Positions 9,195 to 17,547 of a DNA stretch of 64,000 bases are shown one piece after another. The notes under the pieces are model-generated. The model did not search any database and was not told the origin of the DNA. It worked only from the letters and a program-made list of their open reading frames with translations. How positions within the stretch are numbered: the first letter of the stretch is position 1; the number at the start of each line of letters is the position of its first letter. Position numbers and translations under genes: made by a program. Origin of the DNA: a bacterium (GTDB lineage Bacteria; Vulcanimicrobiota; Vulcanimicrobiia; Vulcanimicrobiales; Vulcanimicrobiaceae). The stretch is taken from positions 186,001-250,000 of the forward strand of contig JAJYFL010000001.1 in assembly GCA_021790935.1 (NCBI GenBank). Reading direction: 5' to 3'.

Positions 9195-9982
9195 CGCCGC
9201 GCAAAATCGTTCTCACCTCCGGTAAAGGCGGGGTCGGCAAAACGACGACCACCGCGAATCTCGGCGCCGCGCTCGCCAAGCGCGGCAAGCGCGTGATCCT
9301 CGTTGACGCAGATATCGGTCTGCGCAATTTGGATTTGGTGCTGGGGCTCGAGAAGCGTATCGTCTTCGATCTGGTGGAGGTCGTCGAAGGCCGCTGTCAG
9401 GTGCGCCAGGCGCTGATCAAAGACAAGCGGTTCGAGTCGCTCTCGATCCTTCCGGCCGCTCAAACGCGCGATAAGGATGCGGTGACCGAGGAGCAGATGG
9501 CCGGCGTCATCGACCGGCTCGCCGATCTGGCCGATTACGTTCTGATAGACTGCCCGGCGGGTATCGAGCGCGGATTCCGCAACGCGATTGCCGGCGCGAC
9601 CGAAGCGATCGTCGTCACGACGCCCGAGGTTAGCGCGATTCGCGATGCGGACCGCGTGATCGGCAAGCTTGCGCAGCAAGGCATGCCGATGCGCCTCATC
9701 GTCAACCGCATACGCCCGGAGATGGTGCGAAGCGGTGATATGCTCTCGGTCGACGACGTCTGTGAGATTCTCTCGGCCGAACTCCTCGGCATAATTCCCG
9801 ACGATGAAGAGGTAATCGATACGACGAACAGGGGCGAGCCGGTCGTACTCGACGATGCCAATCGGCTCAAACCCATCTACGAAAAAATCGTGCGGCGTTT
9901 GGAAGGCGAGATCGTGCCGTTTACTAATTTGGACAATCAAGGATTCTTTGGGCGCCTGCTGGGCGCGCTGAAGGCGGGGTAG
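9191..9982 (+). CDS. minD: Septum site-determining protein MinD (first copy), CTG start
   Basis: This 263-aa MinD ATPase has the deviant Walker A KGGVGKTT (residues 12-19), the ILVDADIGLRNLD switch I region, LIDCPAG and a C-terminal amphipathic segment (GFFGRLLGALKAG) that fits the membrane-targeting helix. The P-loop lies upstream of the first ATG (9293), so the gene must start earlier. An in-frame stop at 9164 leaves only a CTG at 9191 as a plausible initiator. It overlaps the minC stop (CTGA, the analogue of an ATGA junction), with a G6 run about 10 bp upstream. The CTG start is inference from the sequence. Confidence 0.9.
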   Translation: MTPRKIVLTSGKGGVGKTTTTANLGAALAKRGKRVILVDADIGLRNLDLVLGLEKRIVFDLVEVVEGRCQVRQALIKDKRFESLSILPAAQTRDKDAVTEEQMAGVIDRLADLADYVLIDCPAGIERGFRNAIAGATEAIVVTTPEVSAIRDADRVIGKLAQQGMPMRLIVNRIRPEMVRSGDMLSVDDVCEILSAELLGIIPDDEEVIDTTNRGEPVVLDDANRLKPIYEKIVRRLEGEIVPFTNLDNQGFFGRLLGALKAG

Positions 9983-9983
9983 C

Positions 9984-10844
9984 ATGCACGTTCTGCAACA
10001 GCCTCAAGACGACGGCGAGCCGGCCCGCGACGCGACGGCGGCGCCCTCCAGGATGGGCCGGGCGATCGTCATCACCTCCGGCAAAGGGGGTGTCGGCAAG
10101 ACGACGACGGCGGCGAACCTCGGGACGGCGCTCGCGCGCCGCGGAGCCGGCGTCGTGCTGGTCGATGCGGACGTCGGCCTGCGTAACCTCGACATCGTTC
10201 TCGGCTTGGAGAGCCGCGTGAAATATCACGTGCTCGACGTGCTGGAGGAGCGGGTGAGCCTCGACGAGGCGCTCGTGCCGGACAAGAACTCGCCGACCCT
10301 GCGGCTGCTCGCGGCCGCCCAATCGCGCGAGAAGGACGAAGTCGATACCGAGAAGATGCGCGCGCTCGTACAGAGCCTGCGCGAACGGTTCGACTACGTG
10401 ATCGTCGACTGCCCGGCGGGAATCGAGATGGGCTTTAGAAATGCCGTCGCCGGTGCGGACGAGGCGATCGTTATCTGTACGCCGGAGGTGTCGGCGGTTC
10501 GCGACGTGGACCGCGTCGTCGGCTTGCTTGGGAACCGCTTCCGGCCGCAGCTCGTCATCAATCGGATGCGCCCGCAACTGGTGAAGAAGGGGAAGATGCT
10601 CTCCGTCGACGACGTGAACGCCATCCTGCGCCTGCCGCTGCTTGGAGTCATCGCGGACGAGCCCGCCGTCATCGTTGCGACGAACAGGGGCGAGCCGTTG
10701 GCTCTGCGCGACGATTCGCCGACCGCCGCGGCGTACCGGGCGATCGCCGCGCGCATCGCCGGCGAAGACGTGCCCGCACCGACCGTCGGAAACAAAGCAT
10801 CGTTCTTCGAAAAACTTGGTGCGATGCTTGGAGGTCGCCGTTGA
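9984..10844 (+). CDS. minD: Septum site-determining protein MinD (second copy)
   Basis: This 286-aa MinD paralogue starts one base after the stop of the first copy. It has a 23-residue N-terminal extension not seen in the first copy. It then carries KGGVGKTT (34-41), VLVDADVGLRNLD, VIVDCPAG and a C-terminal membrane-targeting-like helix KASFFEKLGAMLGGRR. All residues needed for ATP-dependent dimerisation appear intact in both copies, so neither is an obvious pseudogene. Both the first copy and minE are immediate neighbours, so the copies may form heterodimers or split the MinC and MinE partnerships. That division of labour is inference. Confidence 0.93.
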   Translation: MHVLQQPQDDGEPARDATAAPSRMGRAIVITSGKGGVGKTTTAANLGTALARRGAGVVLVDADVGLRNLDIVLGLESRVKYHVLDVLEERVSLDEALVPDKNSPTLRLLAAAQSREKDEVDTEKMRALVQSLRERFDYVIVDCPAGIEMGFRNAVAGADEAIVICTPEVSAVRDVDRVVGLLGNRFRPQLVINRMRPQLVKKGKMLSVDDVNAILRLPLLGVIADEPAVIVATNRGEPLALRDDSPTAAAYRAIAARIAGEDVPAPTVGNKASFFEKLGAMLGGRR

Positions 10845-11224
10845 TGATCGAACTTTTCAATCGCTTGTTCGGCCGTCGCCCCTCGAGCGCGACCGCGAAA
10901 GAGCGGCTGCGGCTCGTGCTCATGTCGGATCATCTCTCGCTCGCCCCGGAGATGATCGAGGCGATGAAACGCGATCTCGTCGACGTCATCTCCAAGTATG
11001 TCGAAGTCGACCGCAGCAAGATCGAGGTCAGCTTCGAGCAGCAGGATGCGGCGCTCGCGATGCTCGCGAACATCCCGATTCTCTCGGTCAACCGCGATGC
11101 CGGCGATAGGGTGGCATCGCGGCCCTCCGAGCGGCCGCCGGCGCTCGGCAAGCAGCCTTCGAAGCGCCGTCGCAAGAAAGGCTCCGCCGGGCCGGCTGCG
11201 GGGAAACCGGCCGCCGCGACTTAA
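10844..11224 (+). CDS. minE: Cell division topological specificity factor MinE
   Basis: MinE stimulates MinD ATPase and drives pole-to-pole patterning. The N-terminus (MIELFNRLFGRR) fits the membrane-targeting helix. It is followed by SSATAKERLRLVLMSD, the MinD-contact helix region. MKRDLVDVISKYVEVD and IEVSFEQQDAALAMLANIPI form the dimerisation domain. At 126 aa it is longer than the usual 85-95 because of a Lys/Arg/Pro/Ala-rich tail of about 40 residues (KRRRKKG). The ATG overlaps the stop of the second minD (TGATG). A TTG three bases upstream is possible but less likely. Confidence 0.92.
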   Translation: MIELFNRLFGRRPSSATAKERLRLVLMSDHLSLAPEMIEAMKRDLVDVISKYVEVDRSKIEVSFEQQDAALAMLANIPILSVNRDAGDRVASRPSERPPALGKQPSKRRRKKGSAGPAAGKPAAAT

Positions 11225-11237
11225 AGGTCGCTCCGAG

Positions 11238-12371
11238 ATGGCTATGCTGACGGCCGGTATGCAGGTGCGCCGCACGCTGCGCGGCTTGAATTGGGTGCTG
11301 CTCGTAGCCTGCGTGCTCGTAACCGCGCTCGGGGTCGTCGCCATCGAATCGGCCGACCTCCACGCGCGCGGTGCCTCGACGGAGTACCGCAAGCAGATAC
11401 TCTACGGCTTCATCGGCATCGCGGCCATGCTCGCCTGCTGGCGCATCGATTACCGGTTGTGGCGGCGCTTCGCGCCGGCGCTCTACGGTGCGAACGTCCT
11501 GCTGCTCGCCTTCATCTTGGTACGCGGACACAGCGCGCTCGGCGCGCAGCGCTGGATATCGATCGGCCCGCTCGGGACGTTTCAGCCCTCCGAACCCGCG
11601 AAGTTGGTGTTGGCGATCGCGCTCGCCTACGTCTTGTGTCTAGGCGATTACGAACGCTTGCGGGATATCTGGAAACCGCTGGTTACCGTCGGCGTGCCGG
11701 CGCTGCTCATCTTGAAGCAACCGGATCTCGGCACGACGCTCGTACTGCTCGCGATCCTCTCGGCCCAGCTCTTCTTCGGCCTACCAAAACTGCGGCATTT
11801 CGGGGTTTTCGTACTCGGGGTGATCGCCACGGCGGCCTTCACCGTGGGCACGAAATTCGTGCTGAAGCCGTTTCAGAAAGCGCGGCTGCTGGTCTTCCTC
11901 AACCCGAAGGCCGATCCCGAAGGCGCGGGGTACAACCTCAATCAATCCAAAATAGCCGTTGGAAACGGCGAGTGGCTCGGCCGCGGTCTGCACCACGGCA
12001 CGCAGACGCAACTCAACTTCGTGCCCGAACATTCGCGCGACTTCATCTTCACGGTTATCGGCGAGGAACTCGGCTTCGTCGGGGCTATGGCGCTCGTCGC
12101 GCTCTACGGCGCGATCCTCTACGGCGGTCTGCAGGCGATGCTTGCCGCCCACGACCGCTTCGGCTTCCTGCTGGCAACCGGCATCGTTGCCATGTTCACG
12201 TTCCACATCGTCGTCAACATCGGGATGACCATCGGCATCATGCCGATCACGGGCATTCCACTGCCGTTCATGTCCTATGGCGGCTCGGCGATCCTCACGG
12301 ATTACGCCGCCGTCGGCGTCCTGCTCAATATCTATTCGCAGAAGGACCGTGAGTTTTTGGGCAACGCCTAG
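11238..12371 (+). CDS. rodA: Rod shape-determining protein RodA (SEDS peptidoglycan glycosyltransferase)
   Basis: This 377-aa SEDS-family polytopic membrane protein polymerises glycan strands from lipid II during elongation. Family hallmarks visible are GAQRWISIGPLGTFQPSEPAKL, LKQPDLGTTLVLL, FVPEHSRDFIFTVIGEELGF and the closing GIPLPFMSYGGSAILT. The length and the TFQPSEP motif fit RodA better than FtsW. The chosen ATG is at 11238; an alternative is two codons later. It follows minE by 13 bp, so it is probably in the min operon. An inverted repeat CCTAGGAG/CTCCTAGG (12367-12383) spans its stop codon. Confidence 0.95.
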   Translation: MAMLTAGMQVRRTLRGLNWVLLVACVLVTALGVVAIESADLHARGASTEYRKQILYGFIGIAAMLACWRIDYRLWRRFAPALYGANVLLLAFILVRGHSALGAQRWISIGPLGTFQPSEPAKLVLAIALAYVLCLGDYERLRDIWKPLVTVGVPALLILKQPDLGTTLVLLAILSAQLFFGLPKLRHFGVFVLGVIATAAFTVGTKFVLKPFQKARLLVFLNPKADPEGAGYNLNQSKIAVGNGEWLGRGLHHGTQTQLNFVPEHSRDFIFTVIGEELGFVGAMALVALYGAILYGGLQAMLAAHDRFGFLLATGIVAMFTFHIVVNIGMTIGIMPITGIPLPFMSYGGSAILTDYAAVGVLLNIYSQKDREFLGNA

Positions 12372-12703
12372 GAGCCTCCTAGGGCCCGCGGCCGATGCCC
12401 GGGTTCACGCCCGAGCGAGGTGGGGAAGGTCCGGCCTCGTGCGGGCGTGAACCTCCAGCTCTACCGGAGGCCGTATCCACACGCAAACGGATCGCCCCGG
12501 CCAGAAGTTTTTTTTTACGAGAGCGCTGGAGCTCGATCGAGTACCCGCTCGATGGCGATCGCAGGCGGTCGGAGACGCAAATCTCAGCCTGCTGACCCCA
12601 CAGGGGTCCCCATCCCGGCCCGAACGCCGAATGGGGTGATGCCGTCGCGGAGGCGTTCGACAGTCGATTCCAGGCCTCGACCGGCAAAGGGCTAGGTACG
12701 GAT
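12372..12703 (+). promoter_or_regulatory. Highly structured leader upstream of rne (possible ncRNA or attenuator)
   Basis: This 332-bp stretch has no convincing ORF but several stem-loops. A perfect 12-bp stem GGTTCACGCCCG/CGGGCGTGAACC pairs 12402-12413 with 12442-12453, enclosing a second stem CGAGG/CCTCG. A CCTCC/GGAGG pairing (12452-12456 with 12466-12470) competes slightly with it. Then comes a terminator-like hairpin plus nine Ts, followed by GACCCC-ACA-GGGGTC (12594-12608) and a CGAACGCC/GGCGTTCG stem near 12620-12660. Long structured leaders autoregulate rne in Escherichia coli. Whether this is an rne leader, an independent small RNA or both cannot be decided from sequence alone. Confidence 0.6.
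12469..12516 (+). terminator. Candidate intrinsic terminator or attenuator
   Basis: A hairpin pairs GGCCG (12469-12473) with CGGCC (12498-12502) and ATCC (12475-12478) with GGAT (12489-12492). Five bases later there is a run of nine Ts (12508-12516), the longest T run noticed in this GC-rich window. It lies about 190 bp before the rne start. It could end the rodA transcript, terminate a short RNA made from the leader, or act as an attenuator. The asymmetric internal loop makes the stem imperfect. Confidence 0.5.
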
Positions 12704-15523
12704 TTGTCAACGGAGATCCTCATCTCGAGCGATCCCTGGGAGAACCGGGTCGCCATCCTCGAGGACGGTGTCCTCTCAGAACTCTACATCGAGCGCGAAG
12801 AGAAGGTCATCGGCTCGATCTACAAGGGAAAAGTCCAGAACGTTTTGCCCGGCATGGGGGCCAGTTTTGTCGACATCGGCCTCGGCCGCAATGCATTTCT
12901 GTACGTCGACGATATCAACAAGACCCCGCTGAATATCGGCGACGTCGAGATCACCCAGGGGCGCAGCGGCTGGACCATCAGCGAAAAGGTCAACCGCGGC
13001 GACGACGTTCTCGTCCAGATCGTCAAGGAACCACGCGGGCTCAAAGGCGCACGCGTCAGCACGAATATCTCGCTGCCGGGCCGCTACTTGATTCTCATGC
13101 CGACCGGCAAGTACTCCGGCGTTTCGCGCAAGATCGATTCCTCGGAAGAGCGCAACCGCCTCAAGAGCGTGATGAAACGCATCCGTCCCGAAGGCATGGC
13201 GACGGTGGTTCGCACGGCGGCGGCCGGCGTCAGCGAGGCCGAGCTGATCGCCGACCTCGGCGTACTCATCCGCATGTGGCACGGCATCCTGGAGACGTAC
13301 AAGCGCGCCAAGTCTCCGTCGCTGCTGCACAAGGACATGAACCTCATCTACAAAGCGGCGCGCGACTTCGTTACGGCAGACGTCGACCGCGTCTTGATCG
13401 ATAACGAGGAAGAGTATCGCAAGGTCCGCGATTTCTTGCAGTTGCTCGGGCCGCAGTACCTCGATCGCCTCGAGCACTACGGCGCCGGCCGCGAGCTCTT
13501 CAAGGACTACAAGGTCGACGACGAGCTGCAGAAATTGATGAAGCCGAAGATCAACCTGCCGTCCGGCGGTTCGATCGTCATCGAGACGACCGAGGCCCTC
13601 ACCGTCATCGACGTGAACTCGGGCAAGTTCACCGGCGGCAAGAATCTAGACGATACGATCGTTAAAACGAACGTCGAGGCGGCGGCGGAGATCGCCCGGC
13701 AAGTGCGCTTACGCGACATCGGCGGCATCATCGTTTGCGATTTCATCGACATGTCTTCGGAACCGGCACGCAACAAGGTGATCAAGACGCTCGAAGACGG
13801 CCTGCGCAAGGATCGAACGCGAGCGACGATTCAGTCATTCAGCAATCTGGGGTTGCTGGAGTTTACCCGCAAGCGCGTCGGCAAGGACCTCGGGGCGCAG
13901 CTGCGCGGAGCCTGCCCGACCTGTGCGGGGCTAGGGTCGGTGATGTCGGCACAGTCGGTTGCGATCGAAACGTTGCGAAAGGTTCGCATCGAAGGCGCGC
14001 GCGCGCACGACCATCAACCGATCGTCGTCGAGTCGCCGCCGACGGTCGCCCCGCAACTCGAGTTCTGGTACGAAGACGAGTTCGCGCAGCTTGCGAAGGA
14101 GTTGGACGCGCCGATTCGCGTGCGCGTGGACGCGACGCTGCATCCGGAGGTTACCCGCGTGCGCGCAGGCTCCGATGTGAAGGACGGCGCGGCGTTGCGC
14201 GTGGGCGACGAACGGGAAGTCGATCTGCTGCCCGGCCGTTTGCCCAACGTAACCTCGGCCGCGGCGGTGCTCGAGGGGCGCGTCGTGGAGGTCGAGAACG
14301 CGGCGAACCTGGCCGGTCAGAGCGTGCGCATCAAGATCATCGACCTCGATGAGGACTACGTCCTCGCCGAACTCGGCGCCGGAGGCGCGGCAAAGCGCAA
14401 GGGCCGGCACCGCGGGCGCAAGGCCAAACTGACGGCGGCCGAGCAAGCCGCACAGCTTCGCGAGCTGGCTGCCGAGGCGGCGCAGACCTCCGTTTCCCGC
14501 CCGCCGATCGGCATCACGACCGTTACCGAGGAAGAGGAGACCGCGGACAAGGTTCTCCGGGTAGAGGCGAAAGCGCTACGCGAACCCGGTGCCATCGTCA
14601 TAGGCGACGGCGGTGATGGCGAACGCAAGCACCGCCGCCGGCGCCGTGGGCGCGGGCGCGGGCGCGGCGGCTCGGCCGCCGGTGAGGCGCTCCAGGTCGG
14701 CATTCCGCCGCAGAGCGCTCAAGCGCAACTGGCCGCGCACGAAGATAGCGACGAGGCCGAAGATACGCAGCCTCCGGCTGCGGCATCGGCCGAAGGCGAA
14801 GGGGAGGTTCGGCGGCATCGCCGCCGTCGCCGTCGCCGTCGCGGCCGGGGTGGCCTCGGCGCAGGTGTCGCAGCCGAAGGCATGGCCGCGTCCGCGCCCA
14901 CGCCCACGCCTGCCCCCGCCGCCGTCCCGGACCGGCATATCTTCCGAGTGGACCCCGAAGGGAAAGCTGAGCCGACCGGTCGGACGGCACCGCGGGAGCC
15001 GTCGCGCGCAATCGCACCGTGGAATCGCAAGGTGCAACCGCCCGCAGTGGAGTCGCCGCCGCCTCACCTGCGCGTGCCGGAGGAGTCGGCCATCCCGACC
15101 AAACCGGCGCGCCGCCGTCGCACGCCGCGGACCCCTGTGCGGGGCGGCGAACTGCAGGCAACTCCCGTCGTGGCGCTGCCAGTGCCGGAGGCGGCAGTCT
15201 CGGCGGCCGAATCCAAACGTAAGCGCGCTGCCGGGGGAGAGCCTAAGCCGGCGCCGGTCAAAGCAAAGGCCGCTCCTAAGGCCGTCAAAGCCGTGGCGAA
15301 GCCAGCGGCCAAGACGGCTGTGAAAGCCACCGCGAAAGCCGCTCCCAAGCGCGCGCCGAAGGCCGCGGCGAAAGCCTCGGAGCCGCCGGCCGGGGCTAAA
15401 GCTCCGGCAAAGCGTGCTAGCGCGAAGAAGAGCGAGCCGGCCTCGGCAGGCAAGGTCGCGAAATCCACCAAGAAGGCGAGCCCGGCTGCCGCTGCGGCGC
15501 GAAAAAAGACGTCGCGCAGCTAG
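12704..15523 (+). CDS. rne: Ribonuclease E/G family protein with TRAM-like segment and histone-like basic tail
   Basis: This 939-aa endoribonuclease carries an S1-like domain near 35-120, a 5'-sensor/RNase H-like region, and the DNase I-like catalytic domain. The metal ligands are Asp303 (DVNSGKF) and Asp346 (DFIDM). The zinc-link cysteines are Cys404 and Cys407 (CPTC). These numbers are identical to Escherichia coli RNase E as I remember it. After the catalytic core a beta-rich TRAM-like stretch spans about 512-560. A low-complexity tail follows with Arg clusters (RRHRRRRRRRRGRGG) and Lys/Ala/Pro-rich histone H1-like repeats (about 850-939). The start is TTG. The tail probably binds RNA or partner proteins. 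Confidence 0.93.
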   Translation: MSTEILISSDPWENRVAILEDGVLSELYIEREEKVIGSIYKGKVQNVLPGMGASFVDIGLGRNAFLYVDDINKTPLNIGDVEITQGRSGWTISEKVNRGDDVLVQIVKEPRGLKGARVSTNISLPGRYLILMPTGKYSGVSRKIDSSEERNRLKSVMKRIRPEGMATVVRTAAAGVSEAELIADLGVLIRMWHGILETYKRAKSPSLLHKDMNLIYKAARDFVTADVDRVLIDNEEEYRKVRDFLQLLGPQYLDRLEHYGAGRELFKDYKVDDELQKLMKPKINLPSGGSIVIETTEALTVIDVNSGKFTGGKNLDDTIVKTNVEAAAEIARQVRLRDIGGIIVCDFIDMSSEPARNKVIKTLEDGLRKDRTRATIQSFSNLGLLEFTRKRVGKDLGAQLRGACPTCAGLGSVMSAQSVAIETLRKVRIEGARAHDHQPIVVESPPTVAPQLEFWYEDEFAQLAKELDAPIRVRVDATLHPEVTRVRAGSDVKDGAALRVGDEREVDLLPGRLPNVTSAAAVLEGRVVEVENAANLAGQSVRIKIIDLDEDYVLAELGAGGAAKRKGRHRGRKAKLTAAEQAAQLRELAAEAAQTSVSRPPIGITTVTEEEETADKVLRVEAKALREPGAIVIGDGGDGERKHRRRRRGRGRGRGGSAAGEALQVGIPPQSAQAQLAAHEDSDEAEDTQPPAAASAEGEGEVRRHRRRRRRRRGRGGLGAGVAAEGMAASAPTPTPAPAAVPDRHIFRVDPEGKAEPTGRTAPREPSRAIAPWNRKVQPPAVESPPPHLRVPEESAIPTKPARRRRTPRTPVRGGELQATPVVALPVPEAAVSAAESKRKRAAGGEPKPAPVKAKAAPKAVKAVAKPAAKTAVKATAKAAPKRAPKAAAKASEPPAGAKAPAKRASAKKSEPASAGKVAKSTKKASPAAAAARKKTSRS

Positions 15524-15567
15524 CCGGGGCGCGGTCCGGCGATAGCGCAGGCGCACGCTCGGGGAGC

Positions 15568-16197
15568 GTGCGCCTGGCCGTGTTCGTCGACTACGACGGT
15601 ACGATCACCGACGGCGATACCCTCGATATCCTCATGCGCTCGTGCGCCGGCGAAGACGCGTGGCAACGGTTGGAGCGCGAACTCGCCGCAGGAACGATGT
15701 CCCTGCGCGAAGTGCTCTCCGCTCAGGCACGTAACGTACGCTGCGCCTTCGACGAGGCCGACGCTTTGCTTGCGGCGCAGACGCACTTCGATCCGGCATT
15801 CGGCGAGTTCGTCCGCGCCTGCGAGGCGGCCGCGGTGCCCCTTCGGATCTTGAGCTCGGGAATCGCTTCGCTGATCGAGCACGCGCTTGCGCGCCAGGGC
15901 ATGGCGGGGGTACCCGTACTGGCGAACGACGCGGACCCAAGCCCCGACGGCTGGGTCATGCGATACCGCGACGATTCGGATAACGGTCACGACAAGGCGC
16001 TCGAGGTTCGCGCCGCGAGCGGCTCGGGCTACCGAACGGTCTACGTCGGCGACGGTTACTCCGATTACGAAGCCTCGCTGGCGGCGGATATCCGTTTTGC
16101 CAAGCGCGGCCGTTCGTTGGAACGCTTTCTACGCGAGCGCGGCGCGACGTTCGTGTCGTTCGACAGCTTTGCCGAGGTTCGCCGAGCGCTGTTTTAG
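15568..16197 (+). CDS. HAD-superfamily phosphatase (phosphoserine phosphatase/MtnX-like)
   Basis: This 209-aa HAD-IB-type hydrolase has the nucleophile motif DYDGT (Asp8 and Asp10) at the N-terminus. Motif II is ILSSGI near residue 94, a Lys lies in HDKALEV, and motif III/IV is GDGYSDYEAS near 170. It resembles MtnX and SerB-like phosphatases, but the substrate cannot be assigned. It starts with GTG at 15568, 44 bp after rne, and may be co-transcribed with it. Its stop overlaps the stop of the convergent S41 protease gene. Confidence 0.85.
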   Translation: MRLAVFVDYDGTITDGDTLDILMRSCAGEDAWQRLERELAAGTMSLREVLSAQARNVRCAFDEADALLAAQTHFDPAFGEFVRACEAAAVPLRILSSGIASLIEHALARQGMAGVPVLANDADPSPDGWVMRYRDDSDNGHDKALEVRAASGSGYRTVYVGDGYSDYEASLAADIRFAKRGRSLERFLRERGATFVSFDSFAEVRRALF

Positions 16198-17540
16198 CGC
16201 ATGTGTGCGAGCTCGTCGTTTAGGAATGCTATGGCGCGCGCTAGCTGCACGTCGTGGTTGGGATCGCCGTAGCGCGGGTGCTTGTTCTCCTTGATGACGA
16301 TCGCGGGGCGAATGCCGATATGGTTGATGTTCCTGTTGTCCGGCGTCAGATAGCGTGCGGTCGTAATTTTGACGGCCGATCCGTCCGGCATTGGGAAGAT
16401 CGTCTGCACGACGCCCTTTCCAAACGTTTTGGTTCCGACGATCGTACCGACCCCGCTGTCTGCAATCGCGCCCGACGTAATCTCGGCGGCCGATGCCGTA
16501 TGCCCGTTTACCAGGACCGCGAGCGGAATTGGAGCGATGGCGGTATCGTCGGCTTCGATCGTCGTTATGTTTGCTGCGCGCGTCTCTACCGAAACGATCG
16601 GCCCGGTGGCGATGAACTTGGAACTTACGGCAACCGCAGCGTTCAGGTAACCGCCGCCGTTGTCGCGCAGATCGAGCACCAGCGCGCGCGCTCCCTCCCG
16701 CGCAAGGCGATCCAGCGCCGTGGTCAGCTCGCTGCCCGTATCTTGCCCGAAAACCGTGAGCGCGACGTAACCGATCTTGCCCGGCAGCATCTTCTGAAAG
16801 ACGCTGAGCGCGGCGATTTCCGCGCGCGTAACGACGATAGGAGAGGGAAGCCGTTTGCCATCGCGCACGATGGTGAGCCGGACTTTCGTTCCGGCTTTGC
16901 CGCGCAGGTGCAGGCTGGCCTGCGCGAGGGTCATGCTCTTGGTAGGGTGCCCGTCGATAGCGGCGATCGTATCGCCTTGCCGGACTCCGGCCAGATCGGC
17001 GGGGCCGTGCGGAACGATGTTGCTCACCTCGATGTACTTCGTGCGCAGGCTCTTTTGGATGACGATGCCGGTTCCCGAAAAGGAACCACCGTTCAGGCCC
17101 TGGTTGAGTGCGGCGTACTCCTTTGGCGTCAGAAAGACAGTCCAGCGATCGTGGACGGAGGAGAGCATGCCGGCTATCGCCGCGTAGGCGAGAAGATGCG
17201 GGCTGATCCTGCGCCCCGCAGAGCGCGACGCGAGTTGGACTTCGCGCTCGACCGCGTGGATATCGTAGGCGGCGTTCGCGCTCGCACGAAGCGGCGGTAA
17301 AGCCGCGGCCTTCACGCCGCTCTTTGCGAGCACGTGGAGCAGCTCGCTGCGCGCGCCGTCAAGAATGCTCTGCGGATGCGTGGGTTTGTAAAACTCTGCC
17401 GTCAACTTCGTGTAGCTCAGCCGTATCTCGGAGGCGTCGGCCTGCGAGAGGCCGGTGCCGGCTGCGAGCGTAGCCGACGGAAGTTGCGCGAGCCCGGCGA
17501 GCAGCGCGCCCGTCAGCAGCAACGACGAAAAACGATGCAT
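16194..17540 (-). CDS. S41 family C-terminal processing protease (second CTP)
   Basis: This 448-aa secreted serine protease has a signal peptide (residues 1-27, LATLAA-type cleavage). An N-terminal helical region is followed by a PDZ domain around 150-235 and the S41 catalytic core. The Ser/Lys dyad is Ser350 (NGHTASAAEI) and Lys375 (GTKTFGKG). LRDNGGG at 291-297 is the oxyanion or structural motif. The ATG at 17540 has an excellent GGAGAGGT ribosome binding site. It starts 7 bp after the stop of a paralogous protease gene. CTPs process envelope proteins, including murein hydrolases, so it likely works with the adjacent LytM and FtsEX proteins. Confidence 0.93.
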   Translation of the reverse strand: MHRFSSLLLTGALLAGLAQLPSATLAAGTGLSQADASEIRLSYTKLTAEFYKPTHPQSILDGARSELLHVLAKSGVKAAALPPLRASANAAYDIHAVEREVQLASRSAGRRISPHLLAYAAIAGMLSSVHDRWTVFLTPKEYAALNQGLNGGSFSGTGIVIQKSLRTKYIEVSNIVPHGPADLAGVRQGDTIAAIDGHPTKSMTLAQASLHLRGKAGTKVRLTIVRDGKRLPSPIVVTRAEIAALSVFQKMLPGKIGYVALTVFGQDTGSELTTALDRLAREGARALVLDLRDNGGGYLNAAVAVSSKFIATGPIVSVETRAANITTIEADDTAIAPIPLAVLVNGHTASAAEITSGAIADSGVGTIVGTKTFGKGVVQTIFPMPDGSAVKITTARYLTPDNRNINHIGIRPAIVIKENKHPRYGDPNHDVQLARAIAFLNDELAHMR

Positions 17541-17547
17541 ACCTCTC

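Noticed and set aside
12410-12445. GAGG...GAAGGTCCGG resembling the RNase P RNA P4 region
   Set aside because: Only a short resemblance. The distal conserved regions of RNase P RNA are missing, and the total leader length is too short.
12395-12595. 66-aa ORF in the rne leader
   Set aside because: No conserved features; it overlaps the stem-loops and the T9 terminator-like site.
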